Positions 9,442 through 18,534 of a stretch of 64,000 nucleotides of DNA are shown here, piece by piece. The DNA is from Gemmatimonas phototrophica (GTDB lineage: Bacteria > Gemmatimonadota > Gemmatimonadetes > Gemmatimonadales > Gemmatimonadaceae): contig CAMBNV010000004.1 in assembly GCA_945869195.1 (NCBI GenBank), forward strand, positions 186,001 to 250,000, read 5' to 3'. A program made the translations under genes and the position numbers. Within the stretch, counting starts at the first letter, position 1; each line of letters starts with the position of its first letter. The notes beneath the pieces were generated by a model that searched no databases, was not told where the DNA came from, and worked only from the letters and a program-made list of their open reading frames with translations.

Positions 9442-9870
9442 ATGAGTGTCATCGTTAACCGTCCGTTCACGCCCGAGTGGGCGGCGGCGTTCCAGGGCGC
9501 GATCGAAGCCGACCTGACATACCGCGAACTCGCCGCTAAGTGGACCTGGCCCGTCGCGCTCGTGATCGACGCTGCGCCCGAGCTCGGATGCCACGAACCG
9601 GTCGCAGTTGAACTCGCGCTCGAGGGTGGTCGCTGCCAGAACGCGGTGATCCGTCACGCCGACGCGGTGACGGCGCCGTTCACCCTGCGCGCGGCGTACG
9701 CCACATGGAAACTCGTCATGCACGGTGAACTCGACCCGCTCGCCGGGGTAAGCCGCGGCAAAATCCGCGTGAGCGGTTCGGTCGCGACACTCCTGCTCCA
9801 CGCCAGCTTCGCGAGCGCGCTCTGTGGCTGCGCCCGCGCCGTTCCCACAGACTTTCCCGACGAGAGCTGA
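9442..9870 (+). CDS. SCP2-like sterol-binding/lipid-transfer domain protein
   Basis: A small 142-residue protein starting at the ATG at 9442, 7 bases after the preceding stop. The pattern of an N-terminal helix ending KWTWPVALVIDAAPEL, a short beta-hairpin with ADAVTAPFTLRAAYATWKLVMHGELDPLAGVSRGKIRVSG, and a C-terminal helix (SVATLLLHASFASAL) is that of an SCP2 domain. The motif DPLxGVxxGKIxVxG is the most diagnostic part. Such proteins bind lipids or other hydrophobic ligands; the ligand here is unknown. It converges with the diguanylate cyclase gene with only 18 bases between them. Two Cys residues (CGCAR) near the end are unusual but may not be functional. Confidence 0.75.
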   Translation: MSVIVNRPFTPEWAAAFQGAIEADLTYRELAAKWTWPVALVIDAAPELGCHEPVAVELALEGGRCQNAVIRHADAVTAPFTLRAAYATWKLVMHGELDPLAGVSRGKIRVSGSVATLLLHASFASALCGCARAVPTDFPDES

Positions 9871-9888
9871 CGGGCCCCCGCCCCGCCC

Positions 9889-10779
9889 CTACGACCCCTG
9901 ACGCAACTCGTCAGCGGAAGGCCCACCGAGCCGACGCATCGACGAGCGCTCGACCACGCGAACCGCGAGCAGATTCTGGTCGGCACGATCCATCGTCCCC
10001 GTAAGACTCTCCTGCGGTTGCCGCGACGCCCAGCCGAGCGAGAACGGTACCGGCGCCGTTCGCAACGCCGACGCCTGCATCCGCTGTGCGACCAGCATCG
10101 TCTGGGACTCGAGTGCCCCCCGTAACACGATGAGGAACTCGTCGCCGCCAATGCGAATGACCGGCTCTTCCGCCCGCACCTGTCGCATCAGAAACCGGCT
10201 CATTCTCATGAGCGTCTTGTCACCCATCTGGTGTCCATGAGTGTCGTTGTAGTGCTTGAAGTGGTCGATGTCGATAAACAGGCAACCCCAGACCGTTTCC
10301 GACGAGCACAACTCCTCGTCCAACTGCGTCAGGTACCGACGATTGAAGCAGCCGGTGAGCGGATCACGCATCGACTGCTGCCGCAGTTCATCCTCCACCT
10401 TTTTGCGGTGAGTGATATCCACCAGCATGCCGTGATAGACCGTCTCATGAGAGTCGGTGTCGGTCACGGCGTACATGGTGTCAAGCACGGTGAGTAGCGC
10501 GCCGTCGGGCCGCACGAGCTGGCGTTCGAAGTCGCGCACAAAACCGTCGCGCGCGAGAAGCGCGCGCTCGGCGACACGCCGCGTTCCATTCACGGCAAAC
10601 TCATTCGTCCCAGACGTTTTTAAGTCGGCGAGAGCGCGCACACCTAGGAGATTTATGAACGCCGGATTGGCGTCAAGGATGTCTCCGCGCGCGTTCATAA
10701 TATAGATCGCCTCCCGTAGGTTTTTTACCAGCGAACGCAACGTGTCGATGTCATCCAGCGACCGAAAGCTTGGCGTCAT
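9889..10779 (-). CDS. PAS-GGDEF diguanylate cyclase
   Basis: A cytoplasmic 296-residue signalling protein. I start it at the ATG at 10779 because AAGG sits at proper distance upstream; an upstream in-frame ATG would add 20 basic residues. Residues 10-130 are a PAS domain (AIYIMNARGDILDANPAFINLLG, ending in the PAC-like HGMLVDITHRKKVEDEL). Residues 135-290 are a GGDEF domain: DPLTGCFNRRYL, FIDIDHFKHYNDTHGHQMGD and an intact active site IRIGGDEFLIVL, so it should make cyclic di-GMP from GTP. The allosteric RxxD site that precedes the active site in many such enzymes is not conserved here (RAEE). What the PAS domain senses cannot be read. Confidence 0.92.
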   Translation of the reverse strand: MTPSFRSLDDIDTLRSLVKNLREAIYIMNARGDILDANPAFINLLGVRALADLKTSGTNEFAVNGTRRVAERALLARDGFVRDFERQLVRPDGALLTVLDTMYAVTDTDSHETVYHGMLVDITHRKKVEDELRQQSMRDPLTGCFNRRYLTQLDEELCSSETVWGCLFIDIDHFKHYNDTHGHQMGDKTLMRMSRFLMRQVRAEEPVIRIGGDEFLIVLRGALESQTMLVAQRMQASALRTAPVPFSLGWASRQPQESLTGTMDRADQNLLAVRVVERSSMRRLGGPSADELRQGS

Positions 10780-11145
10780 ATGACCTTTCCGATTAGGGCG
10801 AGTGGTGCCGCCGTGTGAACGCCGCAATCGCAGCGCCATCGTGGAGCGTTCTGCGCGGTTGTCATGCTGTGGTGCCCCCAGGGTGGTTCCACCTTATGAC
10901 CCACTCCTCGTCCGCGCGCTTCCCGAGTTTGGCGATCACATCCTGAATGGAATACGGACCTTTGTCTGGTCGTGCAAGAGCGCGGCCATATCGAGCGTCC
11001 GGACGTCCCCGTCCACCCGGCCCACCCAGAGTGAAAACGCGGCGGCGTGGCGACGTGGCTACCTTTCTTTCGGACGCGACCCCTCGTTGCGCGTCCTCCG
11101 TGCCTGCGACGCCACGCAGGCGACTCTCCCGTCGGAGCCCCACCC
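10780..11145. other. 366-base gap between the divergent diguanylate cyclase and transketolase genes
   Basis: This stretch should contain the promoters of both divergent genes. I find no convincing -35/-10 pair, no long inverted repeat and no supported coding region. A minus-strand frame ending near 10862 has a plausible-looking last 30 residues but its upstream part is antisense to transketolase and unlike any family I know. Confidence 0.4.
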
Positions 11146-13158
11146 GTGACCGCAGCTGCACCTGTTTCGCCCGAGTTGCAAAAGCTCGCGATCGATACAA
11201 TCCGCACGCTGTCCATGGACGCTGTAGAGGCCGCCGAGTCCGGCCATCCCGGCACACCGATGGCGCTCGCACCGCTCGCATATGCGCTCTACCTGCGTCA
11301 CGTCAAGCACAACCCTGCCGACCCCCACTGGCCCGACCGCGACCGCGTGATCCTCTCGGCCGGGCACGCGTCGATGCTTTTGTACTCGACGCTGTACCTG
11401 ACGGGCTACGGCCTCACGCTCGACGAGATCAAGGCCTTCCGTCAGTGGGGGAGTAAAACCCCGGGGCACCCTGAACACGGCCACACGGCCGGCGTCGAGA
11501 CGACCACGGGTCCGCTCGGCCAAGGTCTCGCGAACGCCGTCGGCATGGCGGTCGCGGAGGCGCACCTGGCCGCCGTGTTCAATCGCGACGGGCACCGCGT
11601 GCTCGACCACTATACCTGGTTCATCGCCGGCGACGGCTGTCTGATGGAAGGCCTCTCGCACGAAGCCGCGTCGTTCGCGGGCCACCAAAAGCTCGGCAAG
11701 CTTATTGGGTTCTGGGACGACAATAGCATCACGATTGATGGCCGCGTCAGTCTCTCCTGCAGCGACGACGTCGCCAAGCGGTTTGAGAGCTACGGCTGGC
11801 AGGTGCTGCAGATCGCGGACGTGAACGACCAGGCGCAGATCGATCGCGCGATCGACGAGGCAAAGGCCGACACCGAGCGCCCGACACTCGTCTGCACCAA
11901 GACGATTATCGGCTACGGTTCACCCAACCGGGCCGACACCGCCAAGGCCCATGGTGAAACGCTCGGGAAAGACGAGATCCTGCTCACCAAGGCCGCGTAC
12001 GGCTGGCCGAGCACCGAGCCCTTCTTTGTGCCGACTGAGTCGCTCACGCATTGGCGCGGAGCCCTGGAACGCGGCGTGAATCTCCAGCGCGCGTGGATGA
12101 CGCGCTTCGCCGCGTACACCAAGGCATTCCCGAGCGAGGCGATGGAGCTTGGGCGGCGCTGGCATGGGGATCTGCCTGCGGCGTGGGAGAAGGCGCTCAC
12201 GGTGTTTGACGCGAGCAACGGCAACGTCGCGAGCCGCGCGGCATCAGGCGCGGTCATCAACTCGCTGGCCACCGCACTCCCTGAACTGATCGGCGGCTCG
12301 GCTGACCTCACCGGCAGCAACCTCACCGACGTGAAGGGGGCGGCGATCTTCTCGCCCACGCAGCGCGCTGGCCGCAATTTTCGCTTTGGCATTCGCGAGC
12401 ATGCGATGGGTTCGATGATGAACGGCATGGCGCTGCACGGAGGGATTATTCCCTACGGTGGCACTTTTCTCGTCTTTGCCGACTACATGCGCCCGGCGAT
12501 CCGCTTGGCCGCCTTGATGAAACAGCAGTGCATCTATGTCTTCACGCACGACTCCATCGGCCTTGGTGAGGACGGGCCCACGCATCAGCCCGTGGAACAT
12601 CTCACGTCGCTGCGGTGCATTCCGGGTCTCCTGGTGCTGCGGCCGGCGGATGCGGCCGAGACGGCGGAGGCGTGGCGGATGGCGCTGCGGTATCGCACCG
12701 GACCGAGCGCGATCGTGTTGACGCGGCAGAAGTTGCCGTTGATCGACCGGAGCACCCACGGCGCGGTGAGTGGAGCGACTCGTGGGGCCTATGTCCTGAA
12801 GGATCCCGCTGACGGAGAGGCGCCAGTCGCCGTGCTCCTGGCGAGCGGATCCGAAGTGGCGATCGCGCTCAAGGCGGAGGCGGAGCTCGCGGCGGCTGGT
12901 GTCCCAACCCGGGTGGTGTCGATGCTTTCGATGGAAGTGTTCGCCGCGCAGGACGCCGCGTATCGGGCACAGGTGTTGCCCGCCGACATACGGCGCGTCG
13001 CAATCGAAGCGGCGCACCCAATGTCGTGGCATCGGTGGGTCGGGCTCGACGGCGTGGTGGTCGGGATCGAGATGTTCGGGGCCTCGGCGCCGTTCCAGAC
13101 GTTATATGCGGAGTACGGGATTACCTCCGCGGCCGTGGTGAAGGCCGTTCGTGCGTAG
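11146..13158 (+). CDS. tkt: Transketolase
   Basis: A 670-residue TPP enzyme of the non-oxidative pentose phosphate pathway. The start is the GTG at 11146, with GGAG about 8 bases upstream and homology beginning at [20 protein letters not shown]; an ATG at 11047 would add 33 unrelated residues. Key elements are the substrate loop [36 protein letters not shown], the TPP/metal site AGDGCLMEG...[12 protein letters not shown], and in the pyrimidine domain [20 protein letters not shown] and [20 protein letters not shown]. Length and domain order are normal for bacterial transketolase. It is followed after 9 bases by the YeiH-type transporter, which has no obvious link to it. Confidence 0.96.
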   Translation: MTAAAPVSPELQKLAIDTIRTLSMDAVEAAESGHPGTPMALAPLAYALYLRHVKHNPADPHWPDRDRVILSAGHASMLLYSTLYLTGYGLTLDEIKAFRQWGSKTPGHPEHGHTAGVETTTGPLGQGLANAVGMAVAEAHLAAVFNRDGHRVLDHYTWFIAGDGCLMEGLSHEAASFAGHQKLGKLIGFWDDNSITIDGRVSLSCSDDVAKRFESYGWQVLQIADVNDQAQIDRAIDEAKADTERPTLVCTKTIIGYGSPNRADTAKAHGETLGKDEILLTKAAYGWPSTEPFFVPTESLTHWRGALERGVNLQRAWMTRFAAYTKAFPSEAMELGRRWHGDLPAAWEKALTVFDASNGNVASRAASGAVINSLATALPELIGGSADLTGSNLTDVKGAAIFSPTQRAGRNFRFGIREHAMGSMMNGMALHGGIIPYGGTFLVFADYMRPAIRLAALMKQQCIYVFTHDSIGLGEDGPTHQPVEHLTSLRCIPGLLVLRPADAAETAEAWRMALRYRTGPSAIVLTRQKLPLIDRSTHGAVSGATRGAYVLKDPADGEAPVAVLLASGSEVAIALKAEAELAAAGVPTRVVSMLSMEVFAAQDAAYRAQVLPADIRRVAIEAAHPMSWHRWVGLDGVVVGIEMFGASAPFQTLYAEYGITSAAVVKAVRA

Positions 13159-13167
13159 TCCCCTGCC

Positions 13168-14262
13168 GTGATGTTGGTGAGCGACGAAGCAGACGCTACG
13201 CACGCGCTTGGAGTTGGCTCCTCTGGTCGATATCCCGCGCCCGTGTTTCCACGTCGCATCCTTCCGGGCCTCGCCCTCGTCGCCGTCATCGGCGCACTCT
13301 CGCTCGGCATCGCTGTCGTCGAGACCCGCCTCTTCGGCCATCCGGTCGTTGAGGCGATCGTCGTCGCGATCCTCATTGGCATGTGCGTGCGTTCGGCGCA
13401 TCCATTGTCCGAGGCGCTCGAACCCGGGATCGCCTTCGGCGCTAAGCCCCTCCTCGAACTCGCGATCGTGCTCCTCGGTGCCACGGTCGACCTGCCCTTA
13501 CTCCTGCGTGCGGGATCCGCGCTCGCCGTCGGGATTGTACTGCTCGTCCTCGTCGGTCTTGCTGCCGGCTACGGCATCGGCCGGGCCTTCGGATTGCCCC
13601 ATCGCCTTGCCGTGCTCGTCGCCGCCGGCAACGCCATCTGTGGCAACTCAGCGATCGCAGCCATCGCCCCCGTGATTGGCGCGGAACGGGAACATGTCGC
13701 GAGCGCAATTGCATTCACGGCGATCCTGGGCGTCGCGGTCGTCCTCGGGCTGCCGCACCTCATGGGCCCGCTTGGCTTCACCGAATACCAGTACGGCGTC
13801 CTCGCGGGCCTCACTGTGTACGCGGTGCCGCAGGTCCTCGCCGCGGCCTTCCCCGTTGGCACGCTCGCGGGGCAGGTGGGCACGCTCGTGAAGTTGGTGC
13901 GCGTGCTCATGCTCGGGCCGGTGGTCATCTTCTTCACCATCAGCAATCGTGCGGACCAGCGGGCTGGGGCACGCACCGGGCGCAACGCCTTCACCGTCGC
14001 GCGCGCCCTCCCCTGGTTCATCGTCGGATTTCTCCTCCTGGCTGCGCTGCGTTCAGCTGGTGTGATCCCCGTCGGCGTCGCGAGCCTACTCAAGAACATC
14101 GCCGGCTGGCTCACGATCCTCGCGATGGCGGCCCTCGGCTTGGGAGTCGACCTACGGGCGCTCCGAAAGATTGGTGCGCGGGTCATGCTCACCGCCACGG
14201 TGTCGCTCGTCCTCTTGATCGCCATGAGTGTTGGCCTGATCCGGCTGCTGGCAATTCGCTGA
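13168..14262 (+). CDS. YeiH/UPF0324-family putative sulfate exporter
   Basis: A 364-residue integral membrane protein with about ten hydrophobic segments, starting after a 30-residue polar lead (two adjacent ATG codons at 13168 and 13171). Family hallmarks are GIAFGAKPLLELAIVLLGA, LVAAGNAICGNSAIAAIAPVIGA, GLTVYAVPQVLAAAF with VKLVRVLMLGPVV, and a final AALGLGVDLRALRKIG. The family is annotated as putative sulfate exporters; experimental support for the substrate is thin. It follows transketolase after only 9 bases and may be cotranscribed with it. Nothing nearby points to sulfur metabolism other than the more distant cystathionine beta-synthase. Confidence 0.88.
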   Translation: MMLVSDEADATHALGVGSSGRYPAPVFPRRILPGLALVAVIGALSLGIAVVETRLFGHPVVEAIVVAILIGMCVRSAHPLSEALEPGIAFGAKPLLELAIVLLGATVDLPLLLRAGSALAVGIVLLVLVGLAAGYGIGRAFGLPHRLAVLVAAGNAICGNSAIAAIAPVIGAEREHVASAIAFTAILGVAVVLGLPHLMGPLGFTEYQYGVLAGLTVYAVPQVLAAAFPVGTLAGQVGTLVKLVRVLMLGPVVIFFTISNRADQRAGARTGRNAFTVARALPWFIVGFLLLAALRSAGVIPVGVASLLKNIAGWLTILAMAALGLGVDLRALRKIGARVMLTATVSLVLLIAMSVGLIRLLAIR

Positions 14263-14402
14263 GGGACCGACGCCCGGCAGGGCCCAGCATCACACCCCCC
14301 TCCCGCGTACCCTTTCAGCGCACCGGATCCCGGGTTTGCCAACCTCTTCGGACCGCGCCACATTCTCTCCCCGCCGGCCCCTCCGACCACCCGACCATCA
14401 GC

Positions 14403-16028
14403 ATGCCCTCTCGCCGCGACTTCCTCGCCACCACCGGACTCGCGGCCAGCGCCATCGCGCTGGCCGCCCGCCGCGTCGACGCCGCAGGCACGCGTTCGCC
14501 AATCCTGACGGCGAACACCGAGCCCGATCCGCAGGTCAAGGTCCTGCTCCTCGAAGCCCTCAACGCCGCCCGGATCGCCGGTGCCGGTTGGGCTGACGCG
14601 CGCATTCAGCGCCAGCGGCGCCAGAATCTCGGTACTCGCGAGCAACAGGTCACCAACGTCTCCGACACCGACACCATTGGCTGCGGCGTGCGCGTGCTGG
14701 TCGACGGCACTTGGGGGTTTTCGGCGACACGCTCACTCACCAAGGAAGGGGTCGGACGCGCGGCGCAACGCGCGGTCTCGCTCGCCAAGGCCAATCGCGT
14801 CGCGCGCGATCGCCTCGTCCGGCTGGCCCCAACCGACGTGCACCCCAACGCCACTTGGAAATCGAACTACACGATCGATCCGTGGGCCGTTCCGGTCGAG
14901 GAAAAGGTCGCCCTCCTCCTGCGCGCGAATGCCGCCGCGATGAAGGTGAAGAACATACGCTTCGTCAACTCGAACCTCGCGTTCGTCAAGGAAGAGCGCT
15001 CCTACGCGAACTCCGAAGGCTCGATGATCTCGCAGGACGTGGTGCGCAGCTGGGTGACGATGAGCTGCACCGCCGTGAGCGACGATCGCACCGAGACCGC
15101 CACCCGTGGTCCCGAGGTCGTCCAGCCGATGGGGCGCGGCTGGGAGTATGTGCTTGAGAACGACATTGTCACGAATGCGACCGTCTGGGCCGAGCAGGCG
15201 CGCGAGAAGCTCACCGCGCGCGCAGTCGACGTCGGGCGTTGGGATCTCATCCTCCATCCGTCGCAGCTCTTCCTCACCATTCATGAGTCGATCGGGCACT
15301 CGACCGAACTCGATCGCGCGGTGGGCTACGAGGCCAACTCGGCAGGGACGTCATTCCTCGCGCCACCGAACGAGGTACTTGGCAAGCTGCGACTTGGTCC
15401 CGAGATGCTCACGTTCCGCGGAAACCGCTCGGAGCCCGACGGTCTTGCCACGATCGGCTACGACGACGACGGCGTGAAACCCGAAAGCTTTGACATCGTG
15501 AAGAACGGCGTCTTCTGGGACTATCAGACCACGCGCGAGCAGGCCGAATGGCTGCGGCCCTGGTACGAGAAGAACAACATGCCCGTGCGCTCGCACGGCT
15601 GTTCGTACTCGCAGAGCTGGAGCGACGTCGCCTTTCAGCGCATGCCGAATGTCTCGATCGTGCCAGATCAGAAAGTTGATCGCTCGCTCAACGATATCAT
15701 CGCGGCGACTGACAAGGGCATCGTGATGATTGGGCGGTCGTCGTATTCGATTGATCAGCAGCGCTACAATGCGCAGTTCGGCGCTCAGATCTGTTACGAA
15801 GTGCGTGGCGGCAAGATCGTCGGGCAACTGCGGGATGTCGCCTATGTCATGCGCACGCCGGACTTCTGGAGCTCCGTCGACATCATCGGCGGCAAAAGTG
15901 CCTACGAACTCGGCGGCACGTTCAACGACGGCAAGGGTCAGCCTGGCCAGTCCAACGCGGTGAGTCACGGGTGCCCGCCAGTGCGCTTCAAGAACATCAA
16001 TGTGATCAATACCGGACGCACCCTATGA
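14403..16028 (+). CDS. tldD: TldD-family metalloprotease subunit with Tat-type signal
   Basis: A 541-residue protein whose N-terminus SRRDFLATTGLAASAIALAA is a twin-arginine signal, so it is probably exported folded. The TldD metal site is intact in HESIGHSTELDRAVGYE (HExxxH), and the C-terminal barrel ends with HGCPPVRFKNINV. TldD/TldE form a heterodimeric zinc protease that degrades unfolded peptides and matures some ribosomal peptides; classical TldD is cytoplasmic, so the Tat signal makes this the secreted variant. It overlaps the partner gene by ATGA, supporting equimolar expression. Members with this signal are common in Gemmatimonadota and Acidobacteriota. Substrate unknown. Confidence 0.9.
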   Translation: MPSRRDFLATTGLAASAIALAARRVDAAGTRSPILTANTEPDPQVKVLLLEALNAARIAGAGWADARIQRQRRQNLGTREQQVTNVSDTDTIGCGVRVLVDGTWGFSATRSLTKEGVGRAAQRAVSLAKANRVARDRLVRLAPTDVHPNATWKSNYTIDPWAVPVEEKVALLLRANAAAMKVKNIRFVNSNLAFVKEERSYANSEGSMISQDVVRSWVTMSCTAVSDDRTETATRGPEVVQPMGRGWEYVLENDIVTNATVWAEQAREKLTARAVDVGRWDLILHPSQLFLTIHESIGHSTELDRAVGYEANSAGTSFLAPPNEVLGKLRLGPEMLTFRGNRSEPDGLATIGYDDDGVKPESFDIVKNGVFWDYQTTREQAEWLRPWYEKNNMPVRSHGCSYSQSWSDVAFQRMPNVSIVPDQKVDRSLNDIIAATDKGIVMIGRSSYSIDQQRYNAQFGAQICYEVRGGKIVGQLRDVAYVMRTPDFWSSVDIIGGKSAYELGGTFNDGKGQPGQSNAVSHGCPPVRFKNINVINTGRTL

Positions 16029-17455
16029 GCACCCTGAGACGTATCCCCGATGCGCCGAAGCGGTTGATCGCGCACACCGGTGCCGAACGACACGGGGTGC
16101 TCGCCGAGGCGCTGGTCCTCACCCGCGCCGAATGCGAGGATATCGTCCAGCGCGGCCTCACGCTCTCCAAGGCCGATGCCTGCCGCATCTCGATCGGCAG
16201 CACGTACCAGACCAATGTCCGGTTCGCCGACAACCAGATGTCCACCGCGGGCATCACCGACGACGCAACGATCACCATCAGTTCGGTCGTTGGCAAAAAG
16301 CGCGCAAGCGTCACCATTAACGACGTCTCACCGGAAGGTCTGGCGCGCGGCATCGCACAGTCGGAAGCGCTGGCCCGCCTGGCGCCCGACGACGCCGAGC
16401 TCATGGCCGAACTCGGGCACCAGGAGTACGCGTCGATTCCGGCCTGGTTTGATTCCACCGCGAACCTCAGCGCGGACGAACGCGCCAAGGCCGCCCTTAC
16501 CGCGCTCGAGCCGGCACGGCGCGCCAAGGACCTCACGGTCGCCGGGTTCATCGACTGTTCGGCCAACGCGACTGCGATCGGAACGAGCGCGGGACTGTTC
16601 GCCTACCACCGTAGCACCGGTGCCAACTACACCTTGACCGTACGCACCAGCGACGGCACCGGCTCTGGATGGAGCGGCGCCGACGAGAACGACTTCGGCA
16701 AAATTGATTTTCACGACATCGCCACGCGCGCGATCGAAAAGGCGCGCGCCTCGCGCAACCCGCAGGCGATCGAGCCAGGCCGCTACACGGTAATCTTCGA
16801 GCCGCAGGCCGTGAGTGACCTCATGGGCTCCGTACGTGGGGCATTCAACGCGCGCGCCACCGACGAAGGCCGCACGCCGTTCAGCCAGCGTCGAGCCGGG
16901 GGCAACGGCACGGCACTCGGCGAACGCGTCATGGATGCGCGCGTGACCCTGCTCACCGATCCGGCGGACCCACAGATCCTCGGCACGCCCTTCGACGGCG
17001 ACGGTCTCCCCCAGGGCCGACAGGTCTGGGTCGAGAAGGGCGTGCTCAAACAGCTCGCCTTCACACGGTTCTGGGCGCAGCAGAAGGGTGTTGCGCCGAC
17101 CGGTGGAGGCTCCGGTGGAGGGGGCGGGCTCAAGATGGTGGGCGGTGACTCCTCGCTCGCAGCTATGATCGCCGACACCGAGCGCGCGGTCCTCGTGACG
17201 CGACTCTGGTACTTGCGCGCAATCGACAATCGGACGCTCCTGTACACCGGGCTCACACGGGACGGCACCTTTCTGATCGAGAATGGCAAGGTCGCGCGCA
17301 GTATTAAAAACTTCCGCTTCAACGATTCCCCGCTCTTCTTCCTGAACAATCTCGAAGCGATTGGTCAGTCGGGGCGTGTCGCCGAGGGCGGCGCGGTGGT
17401 GCCCGCGTTGAAGGCGCGTGACTTCAGTTTCTCCAGTCTGTCGGACGCGGTCTAA
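16025..17455 (+). CDS. pmbA: TldE/PmbA-family protein, partner of TldD
   Basis: A 476-residue member of the same superfamily that lacks the HExxxH site, as expected for the structural TldE/PmbA subunit. The start at 16025 (ATGA overlap with tldD) fits the homology start. Visible family features are NVRFADNQMSTAGITDD, a central ARGI-like helix, YTVIFEPQAVSDLMGSVRGAFNARAT, GTPFDGDGLPQGRQVWVEKG, and a C-terminal GTFLIENGKVARSIKNFRFNDSP. The run GGGSGGGGGLKMVGGDSS is a flexible loop rather than an error. It has no obvious signal peptide of its own, so if the pair is exported it must ride with TldD through Tat, or the partner stays inside; sequence cannot settle this. Confidence 0.88.
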   Translation: MSTLRRIPDAPKRLIAHTGAERHGVLAEALVLTRAECEDIVQRGLTLSKADACRISIGSTYQTNVRFADNQMSTAGITDDATITISSVVGKKRASVTINDVSPEGLARGIAQSEALARLAPDDAELMAELGHQEYASIPAWFDSTANLSADERAKAALTALEPARRAKDLTVAGFIDCSANATAIGTSAGLFAYHRSTGANYTLTVRTSDGTGSGWSGADENDFGKIDFHDIATRAIEKARASRNPQAIEPGRYTVIFEPQAVSDLMGSVRGAFNARATDEGRTPFSQRRAGGNGTALGERVMDARVTLLTDPADPQILGTPFDGDGLPQGRQVWVEKGVLKQLAFTRFWAQQKGVAPTGGGSGGGGGLKMVGGDSSLAAMIADTERAVLVTRLWYLRAIDNRTLLYTGLTRDGTFLIENGKVARSIKNFRFNDSPLFFLNNLEAIGQSGRVAEGGAVVPALKARDFSFSSLSDAV

Positions 17456-17505
17456 TGCGTCTCCGTGCCGGCGACCAACGTTCACTGGCACCGGGAGTCT
17501 GAACC

Positions 17506-18534
17506 ATGCCGCAGGCCAAGTACCCGTGGGCCACGTGGACCGATGAGCGTCTGTTGGTGATGCGCTTCAAGGATCTTAGGTTGCGCATCGAAGGTACTTG
17601 GGTCCAGGGCTGTGTCAACGAACTGCACGACGAACTCGACGAGCGCGGACTCCGGCTCAAGCCGCACGTCTGGGTCTCCGACGAGTGGTTTTCGCCCGGC
17701 GGCGTCTCGGGGTTCGCCGTGCCGTTCTATCTGCTCCACCCGCGGCTGATCAAGCTCGAGCGTACGGAACTCCTCGACGCAGAGGGGAGCACGCACCACG
17801 AGTGCATGAAGATCATGCGCCACGAGTGCGGACATGCCGTTCAGCACGGCTATCAGTTGCATAGACGACGCGAGTGGCAGCGGTTGTTTGGGAAGTCGTC
17901 GCTGAAGTATCCCGAGGCGTATCGCCCAAACCCCGCGAGCAAGCGCTACGTGCAGCACCTGCGCCGTTGGTACGCCCAGAGCCATCCGGATGAAGATTTT
18001 GCTGAGACATTTGCGGTCTGGCTCCGGCCGCGGCGCGACTGGCGCAAGCAATACGCCACCTGGCCGGCGCTGCAGAAACTTGAGTACGTCGACCGCCTCA
18101 TGGCGGAGCTCGCGGGGGTCGCACCACCACAGCGTAATCGTCAAGTGGTCGATCCCCTGCGTTCGCTCAAGCAGACCTTGTTCGAACACTATACCTATCG
18201 TCGTGCGCTCTATTCTGTCGAGTATCCCAAGACCTATGACGACGACTTGCAACGCCTTTTCTCCGACGACCCGCGCCACGGCACCAGACCCACCGCCGCC
18301 AGCTTCCTCCGACAGCATCGCGCCGACATCCGCCGGATTGTCGCCCGGTGGACCGGGGAGTACCAGTTCTCACTCGACCAGGTACTCGGCGACATGATTG
18401 GTCGCTGCAGAGAGCTCCGGCTGCGCGTCGGAACCAACGAACGCCAGCTCCTAACCGACTTTCTGGTGCTGCTCACCGCACGCACCATGGGCTTTCTCGT
18501 GGGACAGGGCCGTCGCGACTGGATCGCCGTATGA
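17506..18534 (+). CDS. Putative zinc-binding metallopeptidase (Peptidase_Mx-like)
   Basis: A 342-residue cytoplasmic protein (no signal). A gluzincin-type site is visible: HECGH at residues 106-110 inside MKIMRHECGHAVQHGYQL, with a candidate third ligand E167 in DEDFAETFAVWL. The N-terminal half (EGTWVQGCVNELHDELDERGL) and the segment RRDWRKQYATWPALQKLEYVD match the group annotated as putative zinc-binding metallopeptidase. A helical C-terminal region of about 140 residues follows the catalytic core. The gene overlaps the ATP-grasp ligase gene by ATGA, so the two products are probably made together and may act on the same peptide-like substrate, one making and one cutting an amide bond. That pairing role is inference. 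Confidence 0.8.
   Translation: MPQAKYPWATWTDERLLVMRFKDLRLRIEGTWVQGCVNELHDELDERGLRLKPHVWVSDEWFSPGGVSGFAVPFYLLHPRLIKLERTELLDAEGSTHHECMKIMRHECGHAVQHGYQLHRRREWQRLFGKSSLKYPEAYRPNPASKRYVQHLRRWYAQSHPDEDFAETFAVWLRPRRDWRKQYATWPALQKLEYVDRLMAELAGVAPPQRNRQVVDPLRSLKQTLFEHYTYRRALYSVEYPKTYDDDLQRLFSDDPRHGTRPTAASFLRQHRADIRRIVARWTGEYQFSLDQVLGDMIGRCRELRLRVGTNERQLLTDFLVLLTARTMGFLVGQGRRDWIAV

Noticed and set aside
10862-11145. A possible minus-strand coding end (SIQDVIAKLGKRADEEW) before transketolase
   Set aside because: The last 30 residues look plausible, but the rest of the frame is antisense to transketolase and no start or family supports it.
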